A stretch of DNA of 64,000 bases from Nitrospira sp. (GCA_005116885.1 SWDP01000010.1:19801-83800), one strand, 5' to 3'; shown: positions 28,399-39,383, numbered from the stretch's first letter. Program-made: numbers and translations. The notes: generated by a model from the sequence alone, not told the origin.

Positions 28399-29708
28399 TG
28401 TCGCGTGTGGGCGTCGGCATCATTGGGTTCGGAACGGTTGGGACGGGTGTCGCAAAGATTCTGTTGGAGAATGCCGCCTTGATCAGCCGCCGGGTCGGTG
28501 TGCCGATCGAGCTTGTTCGAATTGCCGACCTCGATGTGACACGCGACCGAGGTGTTGCGCTGCCGCCTGGCCTGCTCACGACCGATGCAAAGCAGATTCT
28601 CGCCGATCCGTCGATCGACATTGTCGTGGAGTTGATCGGAGGCTGCGATGCGGCCAAACGCATTATTCTGGAATCCATCGCGGCGGGGAAGCATGTTGTG
28701 ACTGCCAATAAGGCCTTGCTCGCGTTACACGGAGAAGAAATATTTGCGGCGGCGTCCCGCGCGAATATCGACTTAGGTTTCGAAGCGAGTGTGGGCGGAG
28801 GGATTCCCGTCATCCAGGTGTTGAGGGAAGGCTTGGCGGCTAACACCATCCAATCTATTTATGGGATCATCAACGGGACGGCCAATTATATTCTCTCGCG
28901 CATGACCCATGAAGGCCAGAGCTTCGAGACGGTGCTCGATGAAGCGAAGCAGGCTGGGTATGCCGAAGCGGATCCGACCTTCGATGTGGCCGGTATCGAC
29001 TCCGCGCACAAGTTGGCCATTCTAGTGGCGCTGGCCTATGGGACACCGGTCAATGTGAAAGAGGTGTATACCGAGGGGATTGCCCACATTACACCGCTCG
29101 ATATCGCTTTTGCCAAGGAGTTCGGCTATACCATCAAGCTGTTGGGTATTGCGAAGCTCGTCGGTCACGAAGTCGAAGCCAGGGTGCATCCCACGATGCT
29201 GCCGTCCTCATCTCCAATCGCCCAAGTCGATGGAGTCTACAACGCGATTCAGCTTGTGGGCGATGCGGTGGGCGATGTGGTGCTCTATGGTCGTGGCGCG
29301 GGATCCATGCCGACCGGCAGTGCGGTGGTCGGCGATCTCATCGCGATTGCGCGCAACTTCCTGAAGGGAGCGGTCGGACGGGTGCCGCCCGGTTCGTTCC
29401 AGCAGAACCAGCGTCGCCCGATTCGTATACGGACGATGGAGGAAATCAGCTCGCTCTACTACCTCAGGTTTATGGTGCTGGATCGCCCAGGTGTCTTGTC
29501 GCACATTGCAGGGGAGTTGGGCCGGTGTGGGATCAGTATTTCATCTGTTCTTCAACAAGGGCGACGTGAAGGACAAACGGTTCCGATCGTGATCAAGACC
29601 CATACCGCTATGGAGCGCGATGTCCAAACGGCACTAGGGGCGATCAATCGCATGGCCTTCATTTCCGAGCCCACCACTTTGATCAGGGTTGAGGGCAAGG
29701 ACGAGTGA
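28395..29708 (+). CDS. hom: Homoserine dehydrogenase
   Basis: [28 protein letters not shown]-terminal ACT-like region. Confidence 0.97.
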   Translation: MMSRVGVGIIGFGTVGTGVAKILLENAALISRRVGVPIELVRIADLDVTRDRGVALPPGLLTTDAKQILADPSIDIVVELIGGCDAAKRIILESIAAGKHVVTANKALLALHGEEIFAAASRANIDLGFEASVGGGIPVIQVLREGLAANTIQSIYGIINGTANYILSRMTHEGQSFETVLDEAKQAGYAEADPTFDVAGIDSAHKLAILVALAYGTPVNVKEVYTEGIAHITPLDIAFAKEFGYTIKLLGIAKLVGHEVEARVHPTMLPSSSPIAQVDGVYNAIQLVGDAVGDVVLYGRGAGSMPTGSAVVGDLIAIARNFLKGAVGRVPPGSFQQNQRRPIRIRTMEEISSLYYLRFMVLDRPGVLSHIAGELGRCGISISSVLQQGRREGQTVPIVIKTHTAMERDVQTALGAINRMAFISEPTTLIRVEGKDE

Positions 29709-30772
29709 ATGGGATGAATTGCTGGCGTGGTGTGATCGAGGAGTATCGCAAGTTTCTTCCGGTGACCGACCGCACCCCCGTGGTGACGCTCGGCGAAGGT
29801 AACACTCCGCTCATCAAGGCGACGCGGCTGGCTAAACAGATTGCTCCCGGCATCGACCTCTACCTCAAATTTGAAGGCATGAATCCGACAGGATCATTCA
29901 AGGATCGTGGTATGACGATGGCCATTTCAAAGGCCGTTGAATCAGGTGCCCAGGCTGTGATCTGCGCCTCAACGGGAAATACCTCGGCATCCGCGGCAGC
30001 CTATGGTGCCCGGGCTGGGCTGGCGGTCTACGTGTTGATTCCTGCCGGGAAGATTGCGATGGGGAAACTATCCCAGGCCATGATGCACCAAGCCACTGTG
30101 ATCCAGATTGAAGGAAATTTCGACCAAGCCTTGACCATCGTCAAAGAATTGTCGGCGACCTATCGCATCGAGTTGGTCAACTCGATCAATCCCTATCGGA
30201 TTGAGGGGCAGAAAACCGGCGCGATGGAAGTCTGCGATCAGCTCGGCGATGCTCCGACTGTTCACGCATTACCGGTTGGGAACGCCGGCAATATTACGGC
30301 CTATTGGAGAGGGTATCAGGAATACCGCGCAGCCAATCAATCCACAAGGCTGCCCCGTATGGTTGGATTTCAGGCGGCCGGCGCGGCACCCATCGTACTC
30401 GGCCACATTGTGGAGAATCCGCAAACAGTGGCCTCGGCAATCCGGATCGGCAATCCGGCCAGCTGGGAAACGGCTTCGGCTGCCGTGAAGGAGTCAGCGG
30501 GAACGATCGATTCAGTAACGGATGAAGAGATTCTCCAGGCCTATCGGGCGGTGGCGGCGGCGGAAGGAGTGTTCTGTGAGCCGGCATCCGCCGCATCGGT
30601 TGCCGGCGTCATGAAGCTGAACAAGCAGGGCGCATTGCGTGAAGGCGAGATCGTGGTGTGCACCTTGACCGGCCATGGATTGAAAGATGCCGACACAGCC
30701 ATCAATGTATCGGCACAGCCGAAAACCGTTAGGGCGACGCGGGAGGATGTCGCTCGTCTGTTAAGGGTGTAG
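29705..30772 (+). CDS. thrC: Threonine synthase
   Basis: [40 protein letters not shown]. Confidence 0.96.
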   Translation: MNGMNCWRGVIEEYRKFLPVTDRTPVVTLGEGNTPLIKATRLAKQIAPGIDLYLKFEGMNPTGSFKDRGMTMAISKAVESGAQAVICASTGNTSASAAAYGARAGLAVYVLIPAGKIAMGKLSQAMMHQATVIQIEGNFDQALTIVKELSATYRIELVNSINPYRIEGQKTGAMEVCDQLGDAPTVHALPVGNAGNITAYWRGYQEYRAANQSTRLPRMVGFQAAGAAPIVLGHIVENPQTVASAIRIGNPASWETASAAVKESAGTIDSVTDEEILQAYRAVAAAEGVFCEPASAASVAGVMKLNKQGALREGEIVVCTLTGHGLKDADTAINVSAQPKTVRATREDVARLLRV

Positions 30773-30794
30773 ATATCATGCGAGTAGGGCTTCG

Positions 30795-32036
30795 ATGAAA
30801 TATGTGATTCTCCATACCGACGGGATGGCCGACCATCCACGGGAGGAATTGGACGGGCGGACACCCCTTCAAGCGGCGTCAACCCCTCATCTGGATCGGC
30901 TTGCGCAAAGCGGGGAACTTGGTGTTCTGGCCGCGAGTTCTGAGAGCGTGCGACAGGGAAACGGTCTGACGGGAACGGCTATACTCGGGTACGATCCTAA
31001 GAAATACTACCAGGGGCCAGGCCCGCTTGAAGCGGCGAGTCTGGGGGTTGCCGTCGGCGAGCATGACGTGGTGTATCGCTGCACGATGGTCTCGTTGCGG
31101 TCAGACGCTCCGCCTGGGAGTAAGGGCGGGTTGAACGAAATCAAGAAGCTTGGACCGCACGTGGAGATGGATGATGCAACCGCAGGCTTGATTTCGACGG
31201 AAGAGGCCCGAGAATTGATCGAGGCGATCAATGAACAGCTCGGGTCTGAGATGATTCAGTTCTATCCCGGGTTAGGCCACCGTCATCTCATGGTGTGGGT
31301 CAATGGGAAGTCGCGCGCCGTCTGTACAGATCCGCAACTACTGGCAGGTCGACCGATCGCCGATGCATTGCCGACAGGAGACGGCTCCGACATTCTTTGG
31401 AAACTCATGGACGCCTCGTTTCAGATCTTGCGAGATCATCCCCTTAACGATGAACGCCAGGATGCGGGGCAGAAGCCGGCCAATTGTCTCTGGCTCTGGG
31501 GCCAAGGTCGGCCTGTGCTTTGGCCAAGTCTCTCTGAACGATTGAAGACGTCCGGTGTGGTGATCTCTCAGAGTGATGTCCATCGCGGACTTGGCATCAT
31601 GGCCGGGCTTGAAGCCGTGGACGGAGCGAGATTGGCCGGTGGGGATCTTCGTACCCAAGCGGCGGTCGCCCTGGAGGAGCTGAAGAAGAAGGATTTTGCA
31701 TACGTGCATGTGGAGTTGCCGGACGAGGTCGTCCATGGGTCGGACGTCGCGGCCAAGGTGAAGGGTATCGAAGCGGTCGATCGAGAACTGGTAGGGCCGC
31801 TGCTCGAAGGACTGGCGCAGTTAGGCCCTCATCGTATCGTGGCGGTGTGCGATTGGGGCACAGTACATCATGGCCAAGCCATGGAAGGTCCAGGATTCTT
31901 TGTCTATCAGGACAGTGCTGCAGCCCTTGCTGCCGAGGCCGGACGGAGATTTACCGAGGCTGACGCCCGGGGCTCGACCGTGCCCCCTCGTGATGCGACG
32001 AAATTCGTTGTGCGGCTGTTTGCAAAAGGATCCTGA
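30795..32036 (+). CDS. Cofactor-independent phosphoglycerate mutase-family protein (ApgM-like; possible homoserine kinase)
   Basis: [41 protein letters not shown]; located between thrC and lysC. Confidence 0.85.
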   Translation: MKYVILHTDGMADHPREELDGRTPLQAASTPHLDRLAQSGELGVLAASSESVRQGNGLTGTAILGYDPKKYYQGPGPLEAASLGVAVGEHDVVYRCTMVSLRSDAPPGSKGGLNEIKKLGPHVEMDDATAGLISTEEARELIEAINEQLGSEMIQFYPGLGHRHLMVWVNGKSRAVCTDPQLLAGRPIADALPTGDGSDILWKLMDASFQILRDHPLNDERQDAGQKPANCLWLWGQGRPVLWPSLSERLKTSGVVISQSDVHRGLGIMAGLEAVDGARLAGGDLRTQAAVALEELKKKDFAYVHVELPDEVVHGSDVAAKVKGIEAVDRELVGPLLEGLAQLGPHRIVAVCDWGTVHHGQAMEGPGFFVYQDSAAALAAEAGRRFTEADARGSTVPPRDATKFVVRLFAKGS

Positions 32037-32041
32037 CGATC

Positions 32042-33283
32042 GTGGCCTTGATAGTCCAGAAGTATGGGGGAACGTCGGTGGGCACGATCGAGCGGATCCG
32101 CTCTGTGGGCGACCGCATCGAGAGGGCGCACAAGGATGGCCATCGTGTCGTGGTGGTGCTGTCCGCGATGAGCGGCGAAACGGACCGGTTACTTCGGTTG
32201 GCGCATGAGATTACGCCGCTGCCGGACGATCGCGAACTCGATATGCTCCTGTCGACTGGCGAGCGAGTGACCATTGCCTTGTTGGCGATGGCCTTGCGGG
32301 CTAGGGGATTGGATGCCCAATCGTTTACGGGGCGTCAAGTCGGGATCATGACAGACAGCGCCCATACCAAAGCGCGCATTACCCGTGTGAGTGCGGAGCG
32401 AATCCGCGAGGCGCTGCTCAATGGAATTATTCCGGTGGTCGCCGGGTTTCAAGGGATTAATGAGCAGTCAGATGTCACGACGTTGGGGCGCGGGGGCTCC
32501 GATCTCAGCGCCGTTGCATTGGCGGCAGCGCTAAAGGCGGATCGCTGTATCATTTTTACCGACGTCGATGGTGTGTATACCTCAGATCCCAACATTGTGC
32601 CCGCGGCTCGACGAATCGATAAGATTTCCTATGAGGAAATGCTGGAAATGGCCAGTCTGGGCGCGAAAGTGCTGCAGAGCCGCTCCGTCGAATTTGCTGC
32701 GAATTTCAATGTGCCGGTGGAAGTGAACTCCAGCTTCAAAGAAGGAAAGGGGACACTCGTGACGCGTGAAGATCAGGATATGGAGGCGGTTGCGGTGTCG
32801 GGCGTGACGGGTGATCGCAATCAGGCCAAGATTACAATTGTAGGTGTGCCGGACAAGCCAGGGATTGCATCCAAGCTGTTCGGGCCGGTGGCCAAGGCCA
32901 ACATCAATGTCGACATGATCATACAGAATATGAGCCAGTCGGGCCTGACGGATATTTCCTTTACGATTCCACGGGTAGACATCAAGAAAGCTCTGCCGTT
33001 GATTCAGGACGTGGCAAAAGGTATTGAGGCCAAATCGGTTGCCGTGACTGAGGCGATCGCAAAGGTTTCGTTGGTCGGCGTCGGGATGCGCTCCCATTCA
33101 GGAGTCGCCGCCAAGATGTTCGAAATCTTGGCGCAGGAAGGCGTAAACATTCTCATGATCAGCACGTCGGAGATCAAGATCTCCTGCGTCATTGATGAAA
33201 AGTATGTTGAGCTTGCGATGCGTTCGCTCCATTCCGCATTCGGCTTGGATCAGTCGCCGGCAGGAGAGCGGATTCCGAAGTAG
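32042..33283 (+). CDS. lysC: Aspartate kinase
   Basis: [31 protein letters not shown]; tandem ACT domains. Confidence 0.97.
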   Translation: MALIVQKYGGTSVGTIERIRSVGDRIERAHKDGHRVVVVLSAMSGETDRLLRLAHEITPLPDDRELDMLLSTGERVTIALLAMALRARGLDAQSFTGRQVGIMTDSAHTKARITRVSAERIREALLNGIIPVVAGFQGINEQSDVTTLGRGGSDLSAVALAAALKADRCIIFTDVDGVYTSDPNIVPAARRIDKISYEEMLEMASLGAKVLQSRSVEFAANFNVPVEVNSSFKEGKGTLVTREDQDMEAVAVSGVTGDRNQAKITIVGVPDKPGIASKLFGPVAKANINVDMIIQNMSQSGLTDISFTIPRVDIKKALPLIQDVAKGIEAKSVAVTEAIAKVSLVGVGMRSHSGVAAKMFEILAQEGVNILMISTSEIKISCVIDEKYVELAMRSLHSAFGLDQSPAGERIPK

Positions 33284-33341
33284 GTGACTCTCCCGAGGTG
33301 AGCCTCGACAGATGTGTTCTGCCCCTGGTATCGTTTCCCCT

Positions 33342-34994
33342 ATGGCTCGAAAATCTTCACAATCACGATCCTCGCAAGGCAAGCCGGTCGGTGCTACGCC
33401 GTCCGGTACAGCTCCGTCTGCCGCTCGGCCGGCAGCGCTAGAGATTTATGATACGACCTTACGGGACGGAGCTCAGGCCGAGGATGTGACTTTTTCGGCC
33501 GAAGACAAGGTTCGGGTCGCCCAACAGTTGGACGGGCTAGGCGTCCAATTCATCGAAGGCGGGTGGCCCGGGGCAAATCCAAAAGACATCGAGTTCTTTC
33601 GGATGATCAAGACTGTGCCGTTGCAGACCGCGACGGTGGTGGCGTTCGGATCGACGAGAAAATCGAGCAACGCCGTGCAGAAGGATCCAAATATCCGGGC
33701 GTTGCTGGAGGCTGAGACGACGATCATTACGCTCTTCGGAAAAACCTGGTCGCTGCACGTGACCGATGCACTCGGGATTTCCCTTGTGAAGAATCTCGAA
33801 CTCATCAGCGATTCCGTGGCCCATCTCCGCTCGAAAGGCCGGAGGGTGTTTTACGATGCCGAGCATTTCTTTGACGGATACAAGACGAATCCGGACTACG
33901 CGCTGGAGACCATTCGTCATGCCGTTGCAGCTGGGGCCGAGCGGGTGATTCTCTGCGACACCAATGGCGGATCGATGCCCTGGGAAATCAAAGAAATTTG
34001 CCAGATTGTTCGGCGAGAGTGTGCGGTGCCGTTGGGGATTCACGCTCACAATGATTGTGAAATGGCCGTTGCGAATTCGCTGGTGGCGATCGAAACCGGT
34101 GTGGTGCAAGTACAGGGGACGATTAACGGGATCGGTGAGCGGTGCGGTAATGCCAACCTCTGCTCGATTATTCCCAATCTTGAACTGAAAATGAAACGTC
34201 CGGCGTTGAGAGATCGTCTGAGCCATCTCAAGCGGGTCTCAGGGTTTGTTGCTGAAATTGCGAACCTCATGCCCAATAAGCACCAGCCCTACGTGGGAGA
34301 TTCCGCGTTTGCCCATAAGGGCGGGGTTCATATCCATGCGGTACTCAAGAATCCCGCGACCTATGAACATGTGATTCCTGGCTTGGTCGGCAATCACCAG
34401 CGTGTGCTGGTATCGGACGCAGCAGGCCGGAGTGGGTTGCTGGAGAAGATCGAGGCCTATGGAATCAAATTGGATAAGAGTCACGCCAAGCTGCAGGAAT
34501 TGATCGGTGTGTTGAAGGAGCGCGAAAGTGAGGGCTACCAATTTGAGGCAGCGGAAGGTTCCTTCGAATTGCTCATGAGGAAAGCCATGGGAACGCATAG
34601 ACCGGCGTTCCAACTCTTGGGGTTTCGAGTGATCGTTGAGAAAAAGCAGGACCATGGGGCTTCGTCGTCTGAGGCTACCGTAATGGTCAAAGTCGGTGGT
34701 GTGGTGGAGCATGCAGCCGCAGTTGGAGCCGGTCCGGTGAATGCACTCGACCATGCATTGCGGAAAGCATTGGAAAAATTCTATCCCCAACTCCGGGAAG
34801 TGAAACTGCTCGACTACAAAGTGCGCGTGCTGTCGGCCAATCGCGGGACAGAGTCCAAGGTCCGAGTGTTGATCGAGTCAGGCGACCATAAGGATAAATG
34901 GGGCACCGTCGGCGTGTCCGAGAACATTATGGAGGCGAGCTGGCAAGCGTTGGCAGACAGTATCGAGTACAAGCTACTGACCAGGGACGAATGA
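33342..34994 (+). CDS. cimA: Citramalate synthase
   Basis: LEIYDTTLRDGAQAEDVTFSAEDKVRVAQQLDGLGVQFIEGGWPGANPKD; start 33312 or 33342. Confidence 0.93.
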   Translation: MARKSSQSRSSQGKPVGATPSGTAPSAARPAALEIYDTTLRDGAQAEDVTFSAEDKVRVAQQLDGLGVQFIEGGWPGANPKDIEFFRMIKTVPLQTATVVAFGSTRKSSNAVQKDPNIRALLEAETTIITLFGKTWSLHVTDALGISLVKNLELISDSVAHLRSKGRRVFYDAEHFFDGYKTNPDYALETIRHAVAAGAERVILCDTNGGSMPWEIKEICQIVRRECAVPLGIHAHNDCEMAVANSLVAIETGVVQVQGTINGIGERCGNANLCSIIPNLELKMKRPALRDRLSHLKRVSGFVAEIANLMPNKHQPYVGDSAFAHKGGVHIHAVLKNPATYEHVIPGLVGNHQRVLVSDAAGRSGLLEKIEAYGIKLDKSHAKLQELIGVLKERESEGYQFEAAEGSFELLMRKAMGTHRPAFQLLGFRVIVEKKQDHGASSSEATVMVKVGGVVEHAAAVGAGPVNALDHALRKALEKFYPQLREVKLLDYKVRVLSANRGTESKVRVLIESGDHKDKWGTVGVSENIMEASWQALADSIEYKLLTRDE

Positions 34995-35023
34995 GCGGGG
35001 GGTCTTCTTCGTCATCTTTCTTC

Positions 35024-35052
35024 TTGACAGGCCGTATAACCTCACGTAACTT
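35024..35052 (+). promoter_or_regulatory. Candidate sigma70 promoter upstream of ihfA
   Basis: TTGACA-N17-TAACTT. Confidence 0.45.
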
Positions 35053-35130
35053 ATAGCGAAACTGTTGATCGATCGTCGTGAGTTCATAGGCCAATATTCG
35101 AGACGTTTGCGCAAGTGTCGGAGGGAATGC

Positions 35131-35406
35131 ATGCGAAAGGCAGATATCGCGAACGAAATTTACAAGCAGGTTGGTATTTCGAAAAATGAAGCCGCGGATA
35201 TCGTCGAACTCGTGCTGAATATGTTGAAAGATGTGTTGCACAAGGGAGAGTCGGTCAAGATTGCCGGATTCGGAAATTTTGTGGTGCGTAGTAAAGGGGC
35301 GCGAAAAGGTCGAAACCCTCGAACCGGCGAAGAAATAGGCATCACACCTCGTCGCGTGGTCACGTTTCGTCCCAGTCAAGTGTTTAAGAAGTACGTCAAT
35401 TCATAG
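35131..35406 (+). CDS. ihfA: Integration host factor subunit alpha-like
   Basis: MRKADIANEIYKQVGISKNEAADIVELVLNMLKDVLHKGESVKIAGFGNFVVRSKGARKGRNPRTGEEIGITPRRVVTFRPS; upstream gene lysS/pheT context absent. Confidence 0.88.
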   Translation: MRKADIANEIYKQVGISKNEAADIVELVLNMLKDVLHKGESVKIAGFGNFVVRSKGARKGRNPRTGEEIGITPRRVVTFRPSQVFKKYVNS

Positions 35407-35449
35407 CCCCGTCCATCACCTTTAACTCATCCCACCACGAGGACCGGTC

Positions 35450-35800
35450 ATGGGGAATGAGCCCAGGCTGGGCAGCAAGATTTTTTATAAGATCGGCGAA
35501 GTCAGCCAGATTGCCGAGCTACCGGCTTATGTGTTGCGATTCTGGGAGTCAGAATTTCCATTTCTTAGGCCGAAGAAAAGTCGTGGAAACCAGCGACTCT
35601 ATGTCAGGAAAGAAGTTGAAACGGTGCTGGAGATCAAGCGGATGCTCTATGAAGAAGGGCATACGCTCGCAGGCGTCAAGCGCTATTGGGCCAGGCGCGG
35701 CCGGGTGGCGAGCCAGCGGGTACGTCCCAAAGAACTTGCGCAGAAACTGCGGGGGAATCTCCAGGCGATTCTGAAAATTATGGAGTCGCATTCCAACTAA
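35450..35800 (+). CDS. MerR family transcriptional regulator
   Basis: FYKIGEVSQIAELPAYVLRFWESEFPFLRPKKSRGNQRLYVRKEVE. Confidence 0.92.
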   Translation: MGNEPRLGSKIFYKIGEVSQIAELPAYVLRFWESEFPFLRPKKSRGNQRLYVRKEVETVLEIKRMLYEEGHTLAGVKRYWARRGRVASQRVRPKELAQKLRGNLQAILKIMESHSN

Positions 35801-35887
35801 TCACAGTTTGTTGCATCCCTTTCAATCGAGTCGTATGTCGGTCTCCCAGGGGATCATGCGGAAAAGGTGTCGTTGAATAGCCTGTGT

Positions 35888-35964
35888 CGGGGCGTGGCGC
35901 AGCCCGGTAGCGTACTCGCTTGGGGTGCGAGTGGTCGGCCGTTCAAATCGGCTCGCCCCGACCA
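35888..35964 (+). tRNA. tRNA-Pro(GGG)
   Basis: Cloverleaf: acceptor CGGGGCG/CGCCCCG, anticodon arm CTCGC-TTGGGGT-GCGAG (GGG), T loop GTTCAAATC, encoded ACCA. Confidence 0.95.
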
Positions 35965-35974
35965 AAACAGACCG

Positions 35975-36022
35975 CGCTGAGAACTGAGACGAATAGGATC
36001 GTGTCGTGCTCGGTTCTCAGCG
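35975..36022. repeat. Intergenic palindrome CGCTGAGAACTGAG...CTCGGTTCTCAGCG
   Basis: 13/14 complementary arms 35975-35988/36009-36022 with inner ACGA/TCGT. Confidence 0.7.
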
Positions 36023-36040
36023 CTCAGCACTGAAGCTGCG

Positions 36041-36063
36041 AGCTGCCCCGGGCAGCTTTTTTT
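36041..36063 (+). terminator. Terminator downstream of tRNA-Pro
   Basis: AGCTGCC-CCG-GGCAGCT followed by a T run. Confidence 0.75.
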
Positions 36064-36078
36064 GTCTCTGACGAACCC

Positions 36079-36882
36079 ATGCGAATTTTGGTAACAAACG
36101 ATGATGGGGTTCATTCGCCTGGTTTGACGGCGCTCGCTAAGGCTTTATCAAGAGTGGGTGAAGTGTGGGTGGTTGCGCCGGATCGTGAACGGACTGCTGT
36201 GGCGCATGCGGTCACGCTCCATAAGCCATTGCGAGTGCAGCAGCTTGGAACGCGGATCTATGCGGTCAACGGCACGCCGGTCGACTGTGTGAATCTGGCC
36301 GTGCTGAAAGTCCTCCCGGCGCCGCCCGATCTCCTTGTGTCAGGCATCAATAAAGGTGTGAATCTGGGCGACGATGTGTTGTATTCGGGAACAGTTTCGG
36401 CAGCGATGGAAGGAACGATTCTCGGCGTCCCTTCGATGGCAGTGTCACAGGAGGGGCTGGAACATTTTTCTTTCGACGCTGGCGCTCGCTACGCTGTTCG
36501 TATCGCTCGCTTGATTTTGAAAGAGGGATTACCGGACGAAACGCTCGTGAATCTCAACATTCCGAATCGTCCGTTCCGGTCGATCACCGGAGTACGGGTC
36601 ACCTGTCTCAGCCGCAGGCGTTTCGATAATCCGATCATTGAAAAGATCGATCCGCATGGCCGGATCTACTATTGGATTGCCGGGACTCGTGTGTCATGGA
36701 GCCGAAACAAGGATGCCGACCACGAGGCGCTTGAGCAAGGCGCGGTGTCGCTCACTCCCATTCATCTCGATGCGACGAATCATGGGGTGCTGGATCGTTT
36801 CAAGAAGTGGGAAACAGTGCGCCGACCAAATATGCGCCGGGTGGTGGCTTCGTCGAAGTTCAAGGGGAAGCAGCGGAGTTAG
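36079..36882 (+). CDS. surE: 5'/3'-nucleotidase SurE
   Basis: RILVTNDDGVHSPGL; VSGINKGVNLGDDVLYSGTVSAAMEG. Confidence 0.97.
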   Translation: MRILVTNDDGVHSPGLTALAKALSRVGEVWVVAPDRERTAVAHAVTLHKPLRVQQLGTRIYAVNGTPVDCVNLAVLKVLPAPPDLLVSGINKGVNLGDDVLYSGTVSAAMEGTILGVPSMAVSQEGLEHFSFDAGARYAVRIARLILKEGLPDETLVNLNIPNRPFRSITGVRVTCLSRRRFDNPIIEKIDPHGRIYYWIAGTRVSWSRNKDADHEALEQGAVSLTPIHLDATNHGVLDRFKKWETVRRPNMRRVVASSKFKGKQRS

Positions 36883-36938
36883 CCCGCATGATTCATGAAG
36901 CTTCTGCTACAAGCGTGGATACGCGGCTGTGATGTGCA

Positions 36939-38123
36939 GTGAAAGCGACCGAGCATATGCCTGAGATCATTGGACTGGTTAACCGGCTGATTCAGAAAGG
37001 CCTCGCCTATCCAGTGGCAGGCGATGTCTATTTCCAGGTCGAGAAGTACCAGGCCTATGGTCGTCTCTCGAAACGCAAGCTTGAGGATCTGCAGGCTGGG
37101 GCGCGAGTGGAAGTGGACGAACGAAAGCGCCATCCAATGGATTTTGCACTTTGGAAGGGGAGCAAGCCGGGAGAGCCATCATGGGAGAGTCCTTGGGGCC
37201 CAGGGCGCCCCGGCTGGCACATCGAATGTTCGGCTATGTCGATGAAACACCTTGGTGAAACGTTCGACATTCATGGCGGAGGAATGGACCTGATCTTTCC
37301 GCATCACGAGAATGAAATCGCGCAGTCATGCGGGGCGACGGGAAATGAATTTGCTCGCTACTGGGTCCACAATGGTTTCGTGCAGATTAACCAAGAGAAG
37401 ATGTCCAAGTCCCTGGGGAACTTCTTCACGATTCGTGAAATTTTTGAGAAATCAAAATGGCCTGAGGCGGAAACTGGAGAGATGTTGCGGTACTTCTTAC
37501 TCGGAACCCATTATCGTGGCCCATTAGATTTTTCCGATCAAAGTTTGTTGGAAGCCAAGAATGCGGTGAACGGGTTCTATGATCTGTTCATACGGCTGAA
37601 AGAGTCTGAAGAGAGAACCATGGCTGACAAGGGGCTGATGGAAGTGATTGAGCGATGTAGGGTCGCATTTCGGGAGGCAATGAACGACGACTTCAACACA
37701 TCAGTGGCCATAGCAGAATTACAGCGATTGAAAGGCGACGTCAATAAATTATTGGGTCAAGGTCTTTCGACCGAGGCGAGGAAGATCGCCAGGGAGGAAT
37801 TTAGGTCGCTTGGCAACAACCTGGGATTGTTTCAATTAGAGAAGTGGCTGTTCAATGAAATCCTAGGGACCGGTACGCTAGAGGCACATGCGGCGACGGT
37901 GAGAGGTGCCGGCACGGTGGTTACGCCTGGTGCAGATGCGTTGAAATTTTTGGGTGCTGCACCTAGCTTGCTTAATGAAGAGATAGAAGGAAAACTGGTT
38001 GAGCGCAATGAAGCCAGAAAACAGAAGAACTTCAAGAAGGCCGACGAGATTCGTCAGTTCCTCGCCTCCCACGGCATCGTCATCGAGGACAAGTCCGACG
38101 GTACCAGCCGGTGGAAGCGATAG
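36939..38123 (+). pseudogene. cysS: Cysteinyl-tRNA synthetase lacking its N-terminal region (5'-truncated cysS)
   Basis: Retains PGWHIECSAMS, PHHENEIAQS, KMSKSLGNF and C-terminal domain; the expected N-terminal HIGH-containing segment (VCGxTVYDxxHIGHA) is absent and an in-frame TGA lies just upstream at 36930. Confidence 0.7.
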
Positions 38124-38889
38124 TCAGCCGGAACTGATTTACGGGCTGCATGCCGTGCGCGAAGCGTTGCGCGCCGGCACGCGGCCCTGGCAGCGCCTTC
38201 TTGTCCTCCGCGCCGATCGGCAATTCCATGACCTTGTCCAACTTGCGAAGGCGCAGGGAGTTCCTGTCCATATCGAGCCACCGCAAGCGTTCGACCGTTT
38301 GGCACCTGGTGGATACCACCAGGGTGTGATCGCACTTATCGCCGCGAAATCCTACGACACAACGGAGCAGATTCTCGATCGGGCGAAGGTCCGAGGTGAA
38401 AAGCCATTTCTCGTGCTCCTCGATGGGGTCGAAGATCCACACAACTTAGGCGCGGTCCTGCGGACGGCCGAAGCGGCTGGTGTTCACGGGGTTTTCATCC
38501 CGGAACGTCGAGCTGTTGGTTTGACATCCGTCGTGGCGAAAGTGTCAGCGGGAGCGCTGGATCACATCGCTGTGGGGCGGGTGGGCAACCTGATTCGCCT
38601 CATTCAGGACCTCAAGAAGGTCGGCCTGTGGGTGTATGGCGTGGACCCACAGGCGGCGAAGCTTCATACCGACATCGATATGACCGGCCCGATCGCGCTG
38701 GTGTTTGGAGGAGAAGGGGAAGGCCTTCGCCCTGGTGTGTTGGGAGAGTGCGATGACCGCATCAGGATTCCAATGCAGGGGCGTGTCCAGTCCTTGAACG
38801 TCTCAGCTGCAGCTGCCGTCACGTTGTTTGAAGCGGTTCGCCAGCGTTGGAATCGTGTTGCGACTTCGTCAAAGCCTACCGGATCTTGA
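37999..38889 (+). CDS. rlmB: 23S rRNA (guanosine(2251)-2'-O)-methyltransferase-like SpoU/TrmH family
   Basis: ELIYGLHAVREAL; LVLLDGVEDPHNLGAVLRTAEAAGVHGV; SLNVSAAAAVTLFE; start overlaps the cysS 3' end. Confidence 0.9.
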   Translation: MSAMKPENRRTSRRPTRFVSSSPPTASSSRTSPTVPAGGSDSQPELIYGLHAVREALRAGTRPWQRLLVLRADRQFHDLVQLAKAQGVPVHIEPPQAFDRLAPGGYHQGVIALIAAKSYDTTEQILDRAKVRGEKPFLVLLDGVEDPHNLGAVLRTAEAAGVHGVFIPERRAVGLTSVVAKVSAGALDHIAVGRVGNLIRLIQDLKKVGLWVYGVDPQAAKLHTDIDMTGPIALVFGGEGEGLRPGVLGECDDRIRIPMQGRVQSLNVSAAAAVTLFEAVRQRWNRVATSSKPTGS

Positions 38890-39163
38890 TCGTCCCGTCT
38901 TGGATCGCAGTTTTGATCAGCTGAGCGGTGTTCGACACGCGCATTTTTTTCATCATGTTGGCTCGATGTGCCTCAACGGTCTTCACACTGATCTTGAGTC
39001 GTTGACCGATTTCCTTATTTTTGAACCCGGCCCAAATCAGTTCAAGAATCTCTTTCTCCCGGCTGGTCAGTGATTCAGGCCGTTTTTTGCGTGGGGGTGG
39101 GGTCAGATTGGCTAGGGAAGGTTTGGTTTTCGTCTTCGTCTTCGCAGTCCGTGCCGTTGCCAT
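38876..39163 (-). CDS. LuxR-type HTH protein (DNA-binding domain only)
   Basis: ESLTSREKEILELIWAGFKNKEIGQRLKISVKTVEAHRANMMKKM. Confidence 0.88.
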   Translation of the reverse strand: MATARTAKTKTKTKPSLANLTPPPRKKRPESLTSREKEILELIWAGFKNKEIGQRLKISVKTVEAHRANMMKKMRVSNTAQLIKTAIQDGTIKIR

Positions 39164-39383
39164 TATTGTGTTCTCCTTTAGCGAATAAAAGATAGTACGG
39201 TATAATTTACGTCGATGGGGTGAGGCTAAGAACCAACCCGTACCCAGTCGGGGCCAATTATAAGAACTCTCGTGTCATAAGTAAACCGTAGGAGCCAGGT
39301 TCCAGTGAAGCTACCTAGTTTATTTCACATTTCCCGCAACGTAACTTGGGCGTTCCGGGCCGGAGTCTGCTCCCGAGTCGATT

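Noticed and set aside
35854-36114. Minus ORF across the tRNA-Pro region
   Set aside because: Overlaps a clear tRNA and palindrome; typical antisense artefact.
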